Notes: generated from the sequence alone by a model not told the origin. A stretch of 64,000 bases of DNA from Cercophora sp. LCS_1 (GCA_036250225.1 JAPZLL010000032.1:124001-188000); one strand, 5' to 3'; positions 53,502-64,000 are shown, counted from the stretch's first letter. A program made the numbers and translations.

Positions 53502-53910
53502 TTAGATGAAAGTGAATGAGACTTGCTGGTTGGGATCGAACTGGGTACCAGAGCCGGTAACGTCGGCGTCTTGGGTGTGCTTGTCCGTGTTCTTGTGCGA
53601 TCGGCCGCGACGGTGAGTGTTGCGAGACGACCGGCGATCGCCCCTGTCTTTCTTGGGAGGAGGGGAGACGTTCCGGGCAATGCTCCATGCATCGGAGGTC
53701 GACGTCCTGATCAGAGAGATACTAGTTAGGTCGGGGATGTTCTTAAGGTTTCCTCCGCAGGTGGGTGGGAGCTGATCTTTGGGTGAAGGGCTGGGAATCA
53801 CGTGGGCGAAACGGAGACCGATGTGCGGGCCCGGGAGAGGAAGAGAGGGAAGAGGGGCTTCATGTGAGCGGTCCTGGACGTGAAAAGAGATAGAACTCAC
53901 GTGTTGGGCA
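53502..53910 (-). CDS. Small basic hypothetical protein, two exons
   Basis: Exon 1 (53910-53900) codes only MPN plus two bases, then GTGAGT. Exon 2 (53706-53502) begins after GATCAG and gives a 71-residue product: SDAWSIARNVSPPPKKDRGD, RRSSRNTHRRGRSHKNTDK, then DADVTGSGTQFDPNQQVSFTFI. A second acceptor 15 nt upstream (CTAACTAG) is in the same phase and would insert five residues. The middle is strongly Arg/Lys/His-rich, so a nucleic-acid-binding or nuclear role is conceivable. The family is not recognised. The coding-like composition and matched splice signals support it, but a longer 5' part is possible. Confidence 0.45.
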
Positions 53911-55200
53911 TCTTAGGACCGGTGAAAGTTCGGTGAAAGCTTTTGGGCAGGTATTCTTGAGGAAAAGCTTGGAGGTTGGGTGGGAAGAGCGGATTGGTGA
54001 CGGATGAAGATGGTGATGGGGGATGAGGACGGACTTCTAGCAGCACCATCTGGTGGGAATTGAATGCTTTTTATCCTCGAGACCGTCTGCATGCGGCATG
54101 TCGAGTCCAAGTCAAGCATAGAGGGCATCATTCGTGGACCAGAGCAAGGGGTCTGACCTCCGGTTGAGGAGGGAAGGAGGGAAGGAGGAAAAGACTGACA
54201 ATTGAGGCAAATGCGGCAGAAAATGCACATCTCCTGCGGGTAGCTCGTCCAACCCTCCTTACATGTCAACAAGTGTACCGTCGGTGAGATCCTGGTATTT
54301 CAAGGGCGGAAAGGTAGAGTGACAAAAAGGACATGAAACCAGTATTGGTCAGGTCGGCAGCCACGACTTGGACGCATGTTTTAATACCTGATCAAGTCAA
54401 GGATATCAGTCCCACTTCCCATTCTTCCTCACTCAGTGCCAGATGCGCGCATAGGTAAGACAATTTTTCATGGCGCCCGATGAAAGCGTGGTCTGTTGGA
54501 ACCACCAGCCAGCACGTGACATCGCTCCTGCTTGCCTCCATTCCCTGAGACCTGATTCGTTCCTAACTTCCGTCCGCAGGCCACGCCAGCAAGGGCGCGC
54601 TGACGGGAGGCGGAGAAAAACAGTCGCCCCTTATTGGGCCGTGTTGTTTTGTTCGAACAGCCGCCAAGCCTTCCACGATGTCTGTGGCTTGCAGCGGCCG
54701 GTCTGGTCCGACATCGCGCGGGCAGTGTTGAGCCATGACGTGCAAGGGCGCCCCGTCAGCTTCCCATGGTTGGCTGCTCTCTTTTTGTGAGCGGGGTGAA
54801 CTTAACCGGTATGCATCCCCCTGCGCGCGCAGACGCCTGAATCCCTCACTGCTCGCATTGGCTCGCCGCATTTCCGGTAGACGATCCGGAATGTCGTGGC
54901 AGTTTCGTGGCGGGCGTGATCTCGCGTTGGCCTGATCGGGTGGCCGTTGCATCCCCCCTATTCTTGTTTTTTTTTTTCCTTGCCCAGGTTTAAAGGGACC
55001 TGTGTAACACAATGCCTGCGAATTTCTTTTTCCTGGGTCTGGGTGCCACTTTGCAGCATGCTGCACAAAGGCCCTTGCCCGCCCGTGTTGCCCAAATCGT
55101 CCTGGTTACATTACAATCTTCGTGACTGCGGCTCCAGATTGGATGGACCACGCAGATATCCTCCCGGGCTCTGAGAGCAACAAATTTCTCAATGTTGCCT
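53911..55200. other. Gene-poor stretch
   Basis: Frames up to about 170 codons exist on both strands (for example 54563-55066 minus) but none is convincing. Contains a poly-T run near 54967. Confidence 0.4.
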
Positions 55201-55216
55201 ATAAGAAGCATTGGGA

Positions 55217-56354
55217 ATATTGTTACGGCCTGCTCTAGGTGCACCGAGGTGGACCTAGCAAAGACAGATCGTAAGAGCGGACAGGGTCCAATGCTCTAAG
55301 TAAGGGGGTGCAAGGTGACTGAGTGGAGGCTAGTACAACTCTCGAAAGGAGGATACACTGTCAAGCAGATCGTAGACTCCAAGGTCCCGGACGATGGGTC
55401 TCACTTAGCGGTGCTCAAGAACGATGTATTGCTAGCGTGAGGATCCAAGAGTCCTCACACAGTTGTGGGCACAACTATCGTAACTGTATACTCGTGATGC
55501 CTGCCTTCAGGTCCCGAGCCCGTTGGTCCCGAGCTCGGGACCAACACCCTCGGGTCCTTTGTGATAGGTCAGTGCCTGGTCCCGGGCCTTCTGGTCCCGA
55601 GCTCGGGACAATTCCCTTCGGGACCATCCTGGTTGGCTCCTGCAGGGCTTGGTGGGTCGTTGCACCCTGGGCCCAATGATTGGTGTTCCGTGGTTGGCCG
55701 TGCTCCCTCCTTGAGGTCATGACTTGGGTCGTGACAAATATCGTTACGGCCAAGTTCTGGGGCCGAGGACCAAAGGAGTGGACTCCGGGCTTGATCTCCG
55801 CCTTAACAATGGAGCCATTTGAGCCGAACAGCCCCCAGAGCATCGCAGCTGGTCCGTCTCCATCCGGACCTCAGGACTCTGGAGACAAGCCAGACTGCCC
55901 GTCCCAGCTATGTCGGTGGTCGATTCACGTCCGTGACACGGCATATGAACCGATCCGCACCCCTGAAAATAACGATAGGGATGAAGTGTTCGATACCAAC
56001 GACCCAGTGTGACCAACCATCCTTTTTGACAACTCTAAGTGGCATCTCTTGAATCTACTCCTGCTGAAAGTCACTGACCATGTGATTGGTACTATGATAA
56101 AGATCGTAATCAATATGGTAGGGGGTCAGGTATATGCGGTATTAGCTGTTAGGTACAGGACGACCGAAGGAAGCACCCTAGTGGATTTGGTTCCTTGCTT
56201 TAGTAAGTTCACCGTCTACTATCTTTATTGAAGCTCTTGGTTAGGGCAATCTGGCTAGTGAACCCACTGACCGAGGGCTTGAACAACCTCTGATCTAACC
56301 ACACACCCTCGTAGGCGTACTGCATTGCACCCTGGCACCAGGCTGTAACGATAT
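55217..56354. mobile_element. Remains of an inverted-repeat or LTR-type element
   Basis: A 14-bp motif occurs three times: ATATTGTTACGGCC at 55217-55230, ATATCGTTACGGCC at 55738-55751, and inverted, GGCTGTAACGATAT, at 56341-56354. The second and third form terminal inverted repeats (one mismatch) around 589 bp. TGTTACGG is also the usual start of many fungal Ty3-type LTRs, so a nested or solo LTR is the alternative. No transposase or polymerase coding sequence is visible inside, so it would be non-autonomous or decayed. Confidence 0.4.
55511..55609 (+). repeat. Clustered GC-rich palindromes
   Basis: GTCCCGAGCTCGGGAC occurs as a perfect palindrome at 55526-55541 (extended to 22 bp, 55523-55544) and again at 55594-55609, with partial copies GTCCCGAGCCCG at 55511 and GGTCCCGGGCC near 55578. 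It lies inside the suspected element. Confidence 0.75.
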
Positions 56355-56900
56355 ATCTGATAGAAAAAGGGAAATCTGTCGGCCGAAGGTCGCTGTTTCC
56401 TGCTGTATCCTAGGCAAACCCACCGAAAGGAAAGAGCTTCGTTAAAGAGATCAACTTCGTCATGCGGAACAGAATTGACGTTGAGGTTAAGTGTCTTCAG
56501 AACAAGGCATGAGATTGAGCCAACGGCTGATTAGGCAATACCGCAGATAACACGAAAACACCAGTTAGTGCTCCCTGCATATTCCGGACATCCTTTTTAG
56601 TGGTGGAGCATCCCAGATGGTCCCCAGGGTGGTATGAGATCTCCGAGTAGCTGAACGACGGTTTCGGTCGGGGATTGGCCACTGGATTAGGGTGGTGCAA
56701 CACGCATCCGGCGGCTGAGCCATGTCAATACCACATCAACACCAATGCTGAGAGTAAGGTGCACCATGGCCGGATGAAAATTGTACCGTCTGCGTAATAT
56801 TGGACCGAATGCTGGTATTTAAGACACCCCTTTCCCGCTTGCTGAATTGATACTTGGCTCCAACCAACCTTTTCACCGTCATTTCAAGACCCCACTATTT
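56355..56900. other. Intergenic stretch
   Basis: No gene seen apart from the promoter of the small secreted-protein gene (TATTTAAG about 85 bp before its ATG). Confidence 0.45.
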
Positions 56901-57263
56901 ATGATGGTCGCTCTGCAACTCTTCCACCTTGCAACCCTTGCGACTCTGGTTGCTGCCCAGACCAGAACGACAACAACGACCGGCATTGCCGTGATCCCAA
57001 CTGGCATCACCTGGGATGGCGCTCTTGCACGCTGTAGAGAACTCGGAGGGGACATCTATCCGGCTCCTGCTACCCCAACCGATCCTGTCTATAGCCTTCT
57101 CGATAGCTACCCTCAAGAACTGTACTGGGTAAGCAGGCGGGGTGCAACCACATGCACATGCATTAGGAACAAGCGCGATGGCGGTGGTGACCTGCTTTCA
57201 GAGGCACCGTGTGGAGAGCTTCACCCTGCAGTCTGCAGAGGCGTCAATATCACTGTACCATAG
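56901..57263 (+). CDS. Small secreted protein, C-type-lectin-like pattern
   Basis: Single exon, 120 residues from the Met at 56901; an upstream in-frame ATG at 56847 would put 18 polar residues before the signal peptide, so the later one is preferred. Residues 1-20 (MMVALQLFHLATLATLVAAQ) are a signal peptide. The mature part has ITWDGALARCRELGG, YWVSRRGATTCTC, EAPCGELHPAVCRG: W..A...C...G, then W, then C..C spacing that recalls C-type-lectin-like domains, but truncated and with only five cysteines. An NIT sequon lies at the end. Candidate effector or wall protein; function unknown. Confidence 0.6.
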   Translation: MMVALQLFHLATLATLVAAQTRTTTTTGIAVIPTGITWDGALARCRELGGDIYPAPATPTDPVYSLLDSYPQELYWVSRRGATTCTCIRNKRDGGGDLLSEAPCGELHPAVCRGVNITVP

Positions 57264-57720
57264 GCGTAGGTTATCTACCTATTTAGATATTTCAGTACTT
57301 GTGGACACAGTTTTGTCATTCACCGGCAAGAGGAACGGTGGATCACAAATTCAACCAATTATGGAGGAACTGTGCTGGTGCCACCGACATCGCAAAGTTT
57401 GGATCGATCTAAAAACAGCGCGTATCCCGTGTCTCTGTAGCGATTTTTGATCTCAAGCCAGTTGGCTAGCCAGAACAGACCAATAATCCTTGAAAGTGAG
57501 TCAGAGCCATGTAGATCTCGAGATGGCGGTCCTCCCGTATTTCGCATAGGAGTGATACTCCGATGTTGATTCATTCGCAATGGCGGTGCGACGAAGGTAT
57601 GACAAAGATTGCGGGGTTCAAGCAAACGGATTGGCCGATTCTGCATCAACTGGCTGGTGACTCATGGTAGGCAAGGTTCGAGTCGTCGATGAAATCCACA
57701 GATTCAGCTCCACATCAGTT
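57264..57720. other. Intergenic stretch
   Basis: Nothing recognised besides the promoter of the next gene. Confidence 0.45.
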
Positions 57721-57727
57721 TATAAAG
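57721..57727 (+). promoter_or_regulatory. TATA box of the first APH-family gene
   Basis: TATAAAG 84 bp upstream of the start codon at 57805. Confidence 0.55.
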
Positions 57728-57804
57728 ACACCAATTTTCGGCTCCATACATCCAACTCAACACCCACAGCCACACTTGCCAGCCTCCTATCCTGCTCAAA
57801 CACC

Positions 57805-59057
57805 ATGTCGTTCCCCGAGAACATTGACGAGATATCGTCACTCATCCAGGCGGAACTTGCGGACGCCTCCTTCCGAGTCCAGACACTCACCCCGCTGTCT
57901 GGTGGAAACGCAAACTTTGTGTTCCTCGGCAAATTGACGCAACCGCTGCGGGACGGAACACACGAGATCTTGGTCAAGCATGGCGAGGCCTACACGTCGG
58001 GAAATCGATCCTTTGAGATTCCCACTTCCCGATGCGTATTTGCTCCGCCCCTCTGCACCATCTGTGTAGTCGTTGCCGGCTCTAGTCCCTAACGCAAGCA
58101 GGTCGTTGAATCCGAATGTCTAGCCCAGCTGTCGAGCCTCGCCGCCTCGGCCAACGAGTGGTGCAGCGTCCGCACTCCCAAGCTGCACCACTTTGACCCC
58201 TCCACCAACACGCAGGTCCAAGAGTACCTCCCTGACTCCATCGATCTCAAAAACTACGCGCTCAAGTATTTGCCTCCCCAGACACCACCAGCTCTGAAAG
58301 AGCAATGTCTCGGCATTGGCCGTGGTCTAGGCTCTTGGCTCCGCCGTTTTCACGCCTGGGCTGCTCTGCCCGAGCAGTCCGGCTTACGCAAGACTGCCGC
58401 CGATAATCGCACGCTGCAGCAGATCAAGCACCGAACTTACTATGAGTGGGCTCTGGCGACCATCGACAGATATCCCGGTATACTCGCCAATGCGAGGTCG
58501 GTGTTTGAAGAGATTAAAGCCGTGGCCGATGAGGAGCTGGCGGATGACGACAAACTTCAGGTCGTCCATGGTGACTTCTGGACCGGAAAGTAGGTTTCAT
58601 CTCTCCTTTTGCTGTCCGCTGTAGTGCTCGCTCCTGGACTTGACTGACCGTCACAAGCGCTCTCCTCCCCAAACAACCCATCGACACCCCCGTGCAGACA
58701 CCCATGTTCATCATCGACTGGGAGGTGTTGTCGCTGGGTGTACCCCTCCGTGACGTTGGCCAGATGGTGGCTGAGTTGGCGATGTTGCAACTCTTCAAAG
58801 ACATCACGGCAGGTACCTGGCTCGTTGAGGGGTTCTTGGAGGGCTACGGAAATTTTACGAGGGATGAAGCCCTCCGTATCGCGATCCATGTCGGTTGTCA
58901 CTTAGTCGTCATTGGAGGGTCGGTCCCGGGCTGGGGATCTCAGGCTGATATTGAGCGGGTAGTAGCCTTTGGCAGGGATACTATGCTGAGGGGTTGGGAG
59001 AAGGATGCCGCTTGGTTCAAAGGTAGCGTTTTGGGGAGGCTGTTTGAAAAACCATGA
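57805..59057 (+). CDS. APH-family (aminoglycoside phosphotransferase-like) kinase, copy 1
   Basis: Exons: 57805-58035, 58102-58589, 58658-59057; 372 residues. Introns: GTATTT..CTAACGCAAGCAG, GTAGGT..TCACAAG. Protein-kinase-like fold of the PF01636 type: a nucleotide-binding N-lobe (LTPLSGGNANFVFLGKL, ILVKHGEAY), then the catalytic HGDFWTGN at 233-240 and metal-binding IDWE at 259-262, both correct. The second splice falls exactly between the G and N of HGDFWTGN, as in the neighbouring paralogue. In fungi these kinases act on small molecules (choline-, fructosamine- or homoserine-like substrates); the actual substrate is unknown. No transmembrane segment. Convergent with its paralogue at 59253-60489. 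Confidence 0.9.
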
Positions 59058-59252
59058 TGCATTCTGTAGCCAGGAGTAGACCGCTATATGGCTTTCACCG
59101 AAACGCAGGGTATTTCCACTCCATGTCATCCTCATATTCACCAACCGCCAAACTAGTTGCCTGGCTTGTGCAGGTCCTATCAATCCATTAGGCTACTATC
59201 AACACAAAATGCCGCTATCAGTTCATAATGCAGGGCGGGATTGTATAGTCAA

Positions 59253-60489
59253 CTAACTCGGAACATAAGTCAACCAGGTATCGAATCCTTGGGATTCGAG
59301 CCAGGGCTTGTCCCGTGTGTAGCCCCTGATGACCAACTCCCTCCCATAAGTCATGATCTGTAGCGCCTTCTCCGGCCCAAGTGCTTCGACGTCCGCGCGT
59401 CGCCTGTTGAACGCGTGGATCAAGTGCACGCCGGCGTGGGTTGCCGTGCGATACACCATATCTTCGCTCATGCGGCCATACCCGGAACCGATCCGCGCTA
59501 TCATAAGCCTCGTGTCATCTTGTTGATGGTGATCGAGCCATTGTCTTTCGTACAGGTCGCCTACCAGCTGCCCAAGATCGTACGATCGGTGGCCGAACTG
59601 AACCAGCTCCCAGTCGATGACGGCTAATTCGTGGAGCCCAGTGGAAAGGATGCTACCCAAGTCAGTGAGCCACAATACCAACGACAACGGGGATTCTTAC
59701 TTCCCAGCCCAAAAGTCACCATGGATCATGCCCCACTCCAGAGGCTCTATGTCTGTCGGTTGCCTCTCCAGGTCCGAAAGTCCCATGTCTCTGACCTCCT
59801 CCAAGATGTCTCTGACAGGGTTGACGAGGCCTGGAAGTCTCTCCAGGACTTGGATGAATGACGCATAGGTCGTTTGGTACTTTAACTTGCGCATCGGTCC
59901 GTTCTTCCAGATCTCGTCCCGGAGGGCTTGCTGGACTGGTAGCGATGCCCAATCGTGCAAGGTCCTTATGACTTCTCCAGTTTGGCGACCAAAGGTTCTC
60001 GCTATACTATTCGGGCTGACCTTCGGCGATCGACTTCTGAAATAGTCCGCGATGGACATGCAGTCGTGCCAATACGACTCATGGACCTGAATCTTGGCGC
60101 TAAGGTCGAGGTAATAGAGCTTGGGAGCTCGGAACGGAAGGCCTGTTAGTCTTCCGAGGGCTTGGAGCATGGAGGCTTCGGCATGCTGATACCCAACTGT
60201 CAGCAACGGCTGGCTCGAGTCTGGGGTCGAACCACTTGGGACGACTTACGAAACGGGAGAGATCAATCTCAAAGTCGGAGCTGCAGGCGAGGAAATTCTT
60301 GAACTGCTTGACAATGACTGTTCCGTACGGGTCGCAGGACGCTGGCGCAACAAGGTCGCCGCGAAAGACGAAATTGGCTGAACCTCCCGAGAGGAGAGTG
60401 AGAGTGGAACATTCGTATGGCGTCCCGGTGATGTCCTTCCACGTTTGACTTCGGATGGCGTCAATCTCGCTGGGAGAAGGCGGCGCCAT
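59253..60489 (-). CDS. APH-family kinase, copy 2 (paralogue)
   Basis: Exons: 60489-60250, 60185-59701, 59652-59253; 374 residues. Introns of 64 and 48 nt occupy the same two positions as in copy 1 (after LSRF and inside HGDFWAG|N), so the genes are duplicates. Motifs: LTLLSGGSANFVFRGDL, VIVKQF, HGDFWAGN at 235-242, VIDWELVQFGHRSYDLGQLV. The product differs considerably in the rest, so the duplication is old. The ATG at 60489 is preceded by an open frame with another ATG 35 codons upstream; the internal one matches copy 1 in length. The two genes are tail-to-tail, 195 bp apart. Likely a cytosolic small-molecule kinase. Confidence 0.9.
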
Positions 60490-61387
60490 GGTTGGGGTCG
60501 GAAGAAGTGATGGCGAGCCCTGGCAAAGAGCGGTGCGGGGCGCAAAAGATGCAATCTTGACCGCTGCAGGCCGCCTCTGTGGCAGATGACTCATGTTGCT
60601 CGGCCGCTCCTTCCAAACGGGATGCTTTTCCCTTCGTCAAATCTTTGCGACGACACCGCCTTCGTTCTTGCCCCCTCCACATTTCATCCCAATTTTGAGC
60701 GCCATTTCCTCGTGTTTCGATGGAAGTGAAGAGAATCGAAAGAATTGAATGAAAGGCTACGCTGTCGACCTCTCACCACCAGCTTCCACTCCGCCACTCC
60801 TGGTGTTCACCTGGAGAGATATCTGTTTCAAGACAGGATTACCATGGGATGTGACGGGGCATGTGGTCTCGTGGGTGATGAGCCCAAACCCCCGCATGCA
60901 GACTCGCTTGTTTGACACAGTCCCAGGACTCGCAGAAAGTGCTACCAATGAGGAAGCACTCCTGCATCAAGTCGGCAAAGCCTCATCGGACGCCAAACAT
61001 AACATCATAGCTACAAACATTTCAGATAGCCCGATGCCTTTTAAAAGTTCCACGGTGAATTAGGCCTAATAATGAAAGCACCAATCCCATCCAATAAGCA
61101 AGGCAAGAGACTACCCACCTATTCTCGAGACCATGGACGTAAAAGACGCCCAAGATTAGCCTAGTCTAATATTTACCCCATAGGGCCAAGTGGTAAAGAA
61201 AAGGGCAAAATGATTGTGTCAAGTTGTACTAAAATAGCTTTTTCTAATTGGAACTATGGAAAGACGCCAAGGCCGTTTTGAAGTGATGTTGTCACGACGT
61301 CAACAATTAGGGGTAAGAACACGGCCGTTGTCTCCACCACGGAATCAGCAAGAGGATGTTCCGGTTGGGCGGGACGGGTATTATTGG
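60490..61387. other. Gene-free stretch
   Basis: Promoter of APH copy 2 and 3' side of the membrane-protein gene. A 104-codon plus frame at 60749-61063 has no support. Confidence 0.45.
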
Positions 61388-62995
61388 CTAGACCTTGCAT
61401 CTAGTCTCCGTAATCTCGGCCACTGTCATGTCGGTGTCCTGACGGCAAAACTCGGGCTTCTTGATGTCCACCTCGGACACCGCCCACTCACTTGGCGGCA
61501 CCACTGTTGAGGGAGTCGGCACCGCTATTATTTGGCCCTCCCGACTGGGAAGCCAATGATCCTTCTCGTTTGGGCCTTCCATGTGCTCTTCATCCTCCTC
61601 GAACCCGACCAGTATCCCCCTAGGTAGCCGATACTCCAGCGCCTTCAGACTTCCTATCTCATCGTCAGCACGTTCCATGTTTCTACATGAACAGACTCAC
61701 CTCTCAAAACAACCACAAAGTCCAACGCAGTCGGCAGCCAGGTAGCCAACGCCAGAATCTGTCCGAAGCCCCATTCGCCCTCTTCAATCGATGGACCAGC
61801 CCTCTCTTCGACCGTCCGTCTCAACAAGACCAAAACAGCCATGGCAAACCACATAAACGCAAACGAGACCAAGGACCACCCCATCATGACCAATCTGATC
61901 CATAAACCCGGCTCCGTCCCACTCCCATGATCCCTCCTTGTTCCTATCGCGATCACAGTCCAAACCCACGCGGCGACATACCCTCCAACAACCAGAAGCG
62001 AGAACCCCCCCAGACCAAGTGCCAGCAACGCACTCAACGCTTCCAAATCTGCACCTTGTCCAGGAAAACAGTGCTCCTCAAACGGTGACCCATCAACGGC
62101 TCTGCTTGTTCGCGAAACTTCTCGAATTCCAACAACCCCCTGCAGTGTACAAACCACAGACAACCCAACCCATCGCACCGTCCTGTGTCGACACGTCGGT
62201 AAATACAATGGCCACGTCGCCAGAACAGACGACGTGACGATGACCGAAGACAAATTGACCATGACCTCATTGTAGTCCGACGGAATCGTGAAATCCACCA
62301 CCACAGCCGCCGTGGCGACCGCGAGACCAAACAGCAGCGCCGTGTCCCAGAACAGGCCGAGGCTCGTCTGCAGTGCAGCCCATAGTGGATGGCGCGCGGA
62401 TGTGCGGACCGAGATGGGACGGCCATAGGAACGGGGATGGAGGAGGTGAAAGGTGGAAAAGAGGAAGAGGAAGAGGGTTGTCAGGAGCACTTCGATGAGG
62501 TAGGATATGAAGATCTGTCCGACGTCAGCAAATCTGCCCCAGATACCATCTGATGCAGAGAGAAAACAGGTGGCGGGTTGTGAAAGAGAAGAAAGCGCGC
62601 ACCCCGATCCCCGCCAAATCCGCATTCCCCTTCCACGCCAGCCGATGGCAAATCTCGGCCCCGCACTTGTCGATAATCGCATTGAACATCGACGCGGGAA
62701 CATTGGCCATCTGGAGACTATCAAACCAGTCGATGATCTTGCCCTTGGTCACATTGGCAAACGGGTCGGGCGACACGGCGCGGAGGACCTCGATGAGCGC
62801 GGCATAGGGGTATATCGTCGCGTTGAGCTCGTTCCATTCGAAACTCGGTTGGCGAATCACTTCGACTAGAAAGCGGGAGGCTTTGTCGCAGTCGCGCGTA
62901 AAGTCAATGTCGTAGAGCGTCAGGTTGCAGATGCCCGTGATGTCGTCTTGGATACTGTATTTTTCTTCGCCGTAGAGGCTGTAGTAGCACACCAT
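61388..62995 (-). CDS. Multi-pass membrane protein, same family as 26920-28518
   Basis: Exons: 62995-62603, 62514-61701, 61653-61388; 490 residues. Junctions: GCGGGGATCGGG|GTGCGC to GGACAG|ATC (DLAGIG|IFISYLIEVLL) and TTGAGAG|GTGAGT to GATAG|GA (VVVLRG|SLKALEYRLPRG). The N-terminal ectodomain has Cys (CNLTLYDIDFTRDCD, CGAEICHRLAW) and then GNADLAGIG at the first helix. About seven helices follow, the last preceded by EEGEWGFGQILALATWLP, and then a cytoplasmic tail. The first intron sits at the same place (after GIG) as in the 27-28 kb gene, which supports common descent. Function unknown. Confidence 0.82.
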
Positions 62996-63492
62996 TCTTG
63001 TGTTTCAATGATGATGACATGAGGATTGCGGCATCTGGATGTCGTCGACTGTTGGGCGTTTTGTTGCTGGTGGCTTGATGACGGTCAAGGGACTCACTCG
63101 TCGTGCTTGAAATCTGTCCCGGGGGGTGACCCAAGCGGCTCAGGGTTCTTTTGCTGCTGGCGGGGTTGCATTATTGGACCCATGGTTGCGATGCATGCAG
63201 GGTTCTGTTGGTTTTATTGAATGCTGCATCCCTTGAGCCTCATCTTTTGCTGAGTTCGGTTTGGTTTGGGCGGGGGAGGTGTTGTCGCCAAGGATTGTCT
63301 CAGGGGTTGATGCACTGCGCCTCGACACCAACGCGTGATGACAGGTTGCGTTGGGATGACGGTGGGACTTCCGAGCCCGAAGGATTCTGTGGAGCATCCT
63401 TCAATCACTGGCTGGTTGTTGGCGATGATGTGGTGGAAGATGCACCTGCATGGTCTGAACTTTCGTTGCATCTATCTGAAGTTTCATGGCGT
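62996..63492. other. Gap between tandem membrane-protein genes
   Basis: Promoter of the gene to the left and 3' region of the one to the right. No gene seen. Confidence 0.5.
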
Positions 63493-64000
63493 CTATTTCT
63501 CCTTCTCCCAAAAACGGTTGAGTGTGACTGCCGGAGACCGCAGGCTAACCCCTTGGACATCGAAAAGCGATGGCGGCCTCAACTTATCCATTGTTGCTGT
63601 TGCCTGCCGTGAAAGAAACCCCTCCCCCACGCGACCACGAACCCCCCGGAACCGCTGAATGCCGATGCCCAAGGGGAGCCTGTACTCAAGTCCTTTGACC
63701 TGATCTGCGTCCATGTCAGCGCGCACGTTCAGTTGGTGAGCTGGGATTGGCTTACACCCCCAAACGACGACAAAGTCAATCATGGTCGTCGCCAGCGACA
63801 GGATTTGACCAAATGACCAGTCCCCCTCTACAAGTGTGGGACTTGCTAGTGACCCAACATCCGATCGGAGGATAATCACGCTGGCCAATTGAAACCACGC
63901 GACACTGATCCACGTCAAGCACGAAGCTACGAGGAATCTCTTCTTCCATCTCTTGAGCGCTACTGTAGCCTGACCCGCAATAACCAGCACAGCGAGGCCT
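63493..64000 (-). CDS. Multi-pass membrane protein, third family member (5' part outside window)
   Basis: Two exons visible: 64000-63756 (open at the edge) and 63704-63493. The intron (GGGT|GTAAGC to GACGCAG|AT) joins VVVWG to YQVKGLEYRLPLGI, parallel to LEYRLPRGI in the tandem neighbour. Visible helices: FLVASCLTWISVAWFQLASV and the one after EGDWSFGQILSLATTMIDF. The C-terminal tail is basic (RFRGVRGRVGEG .. NRFWEKEK). Clearly a tandem duplicate of the gene at 61388-62995. Confidence 0.75.
   Translation of the reverse strand, partial: GLAVLVIAGQATVALKRWKKRFLVASCLTWISVAWFQLASVIILRSDVGSLASPTLVEGDWSFGQILSLATTMIDFVVVWGCKPIPAHQLNVRADMDADQVKGLEYRLPLGIGIQRFRGVRGRVGEGFLSRQATATMDKLRPPSLFDVQGVSLRSPAVTLNRFWEKEK

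Noticed and set aside
1..64000. CRISPR arrays, bacterial operons, rRNA genes
   Set aside because: No regularly spaced repeats or rRNA-like sequence; gene structure is intron-rich and fungal. The LysR relic is a single decayed insertion, not a bacterial contig.

Overview
The window is nuclear DNA of a filamentous ascomycete (Pezizomycotina, most likely a Sordariomycete). The support is short introns of about 45-115 nt with GT..CTAAC..AG signals, several HET-domain genes, a GH6 cellulase, a WSC-domain protein, fungal-only membrane families, and fungal housekeeping genes (MGM101, BPL1, COA4, a TB2/HVA22 gene). Gene models below were assembled by hand from splice signals and frame continuity. Junctions are inferences unless a domain runs across them.

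Layout. 1-9 kb: the 5' part of a GH6 cellulase, a HET protein whose C-terminus reads as a catalytically dead dual-specificity phosphatase, a secreted Kex2-type preproprotein and a seven-helix SAT4/PTH11-like membrane protein. 9-25 kb: an accessory region with a broken HNH gene, an intact HET gene, a nucleosidase (PNP) fragment head-to-head with a DUF6594 gene, a secreted protein beside a broken Cys-rich/transmembrane gene, a HET pseudogene and a small membrane protein. 26-38 kb: a multi-pass membrane protein, a decayed membrane gene, a 1581-residue membrane/ankyrin protein, the decayed remains of a bacterial LysR-type regulator, and two divergent genes of unknown function. 39-45 kb: a disordered protein with a PAM2 (poly(A)-binding-protein-binding) motif and a fourth HET gene. 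45.5-53 kb: a dense conserved block of TB2/HVA22, MGM101, COA4 (four small exons), BPL1 and a three-WSC secreted protein. 53-64 kb: a tiny spliced basic protein, a gene-free stretch with inverted-repeat element remains, a small secreted protein, two convergent APH-type phosphotransferase paralogues, and two tandem members of the membrane family also seen at 27-28 kb.

How the parts relate. HET, ankyrin, PNP/DUF6594 and HNH families are typical of fungal self/non-self recognition and accessory regions. Here they sit together with many relics: frameshifts, nonsense codons that could be repeat-induced (CpA to TpA) changes, and truncations. This suggests birth-and-death evolution next to a stable housekeeping block. 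The most unusual items are the HET/pseudophosphatase fusion, the bacterial LysR relic, the PNP/DUF6594 junction, and the divergent pair at 35.6-38.8 kb.
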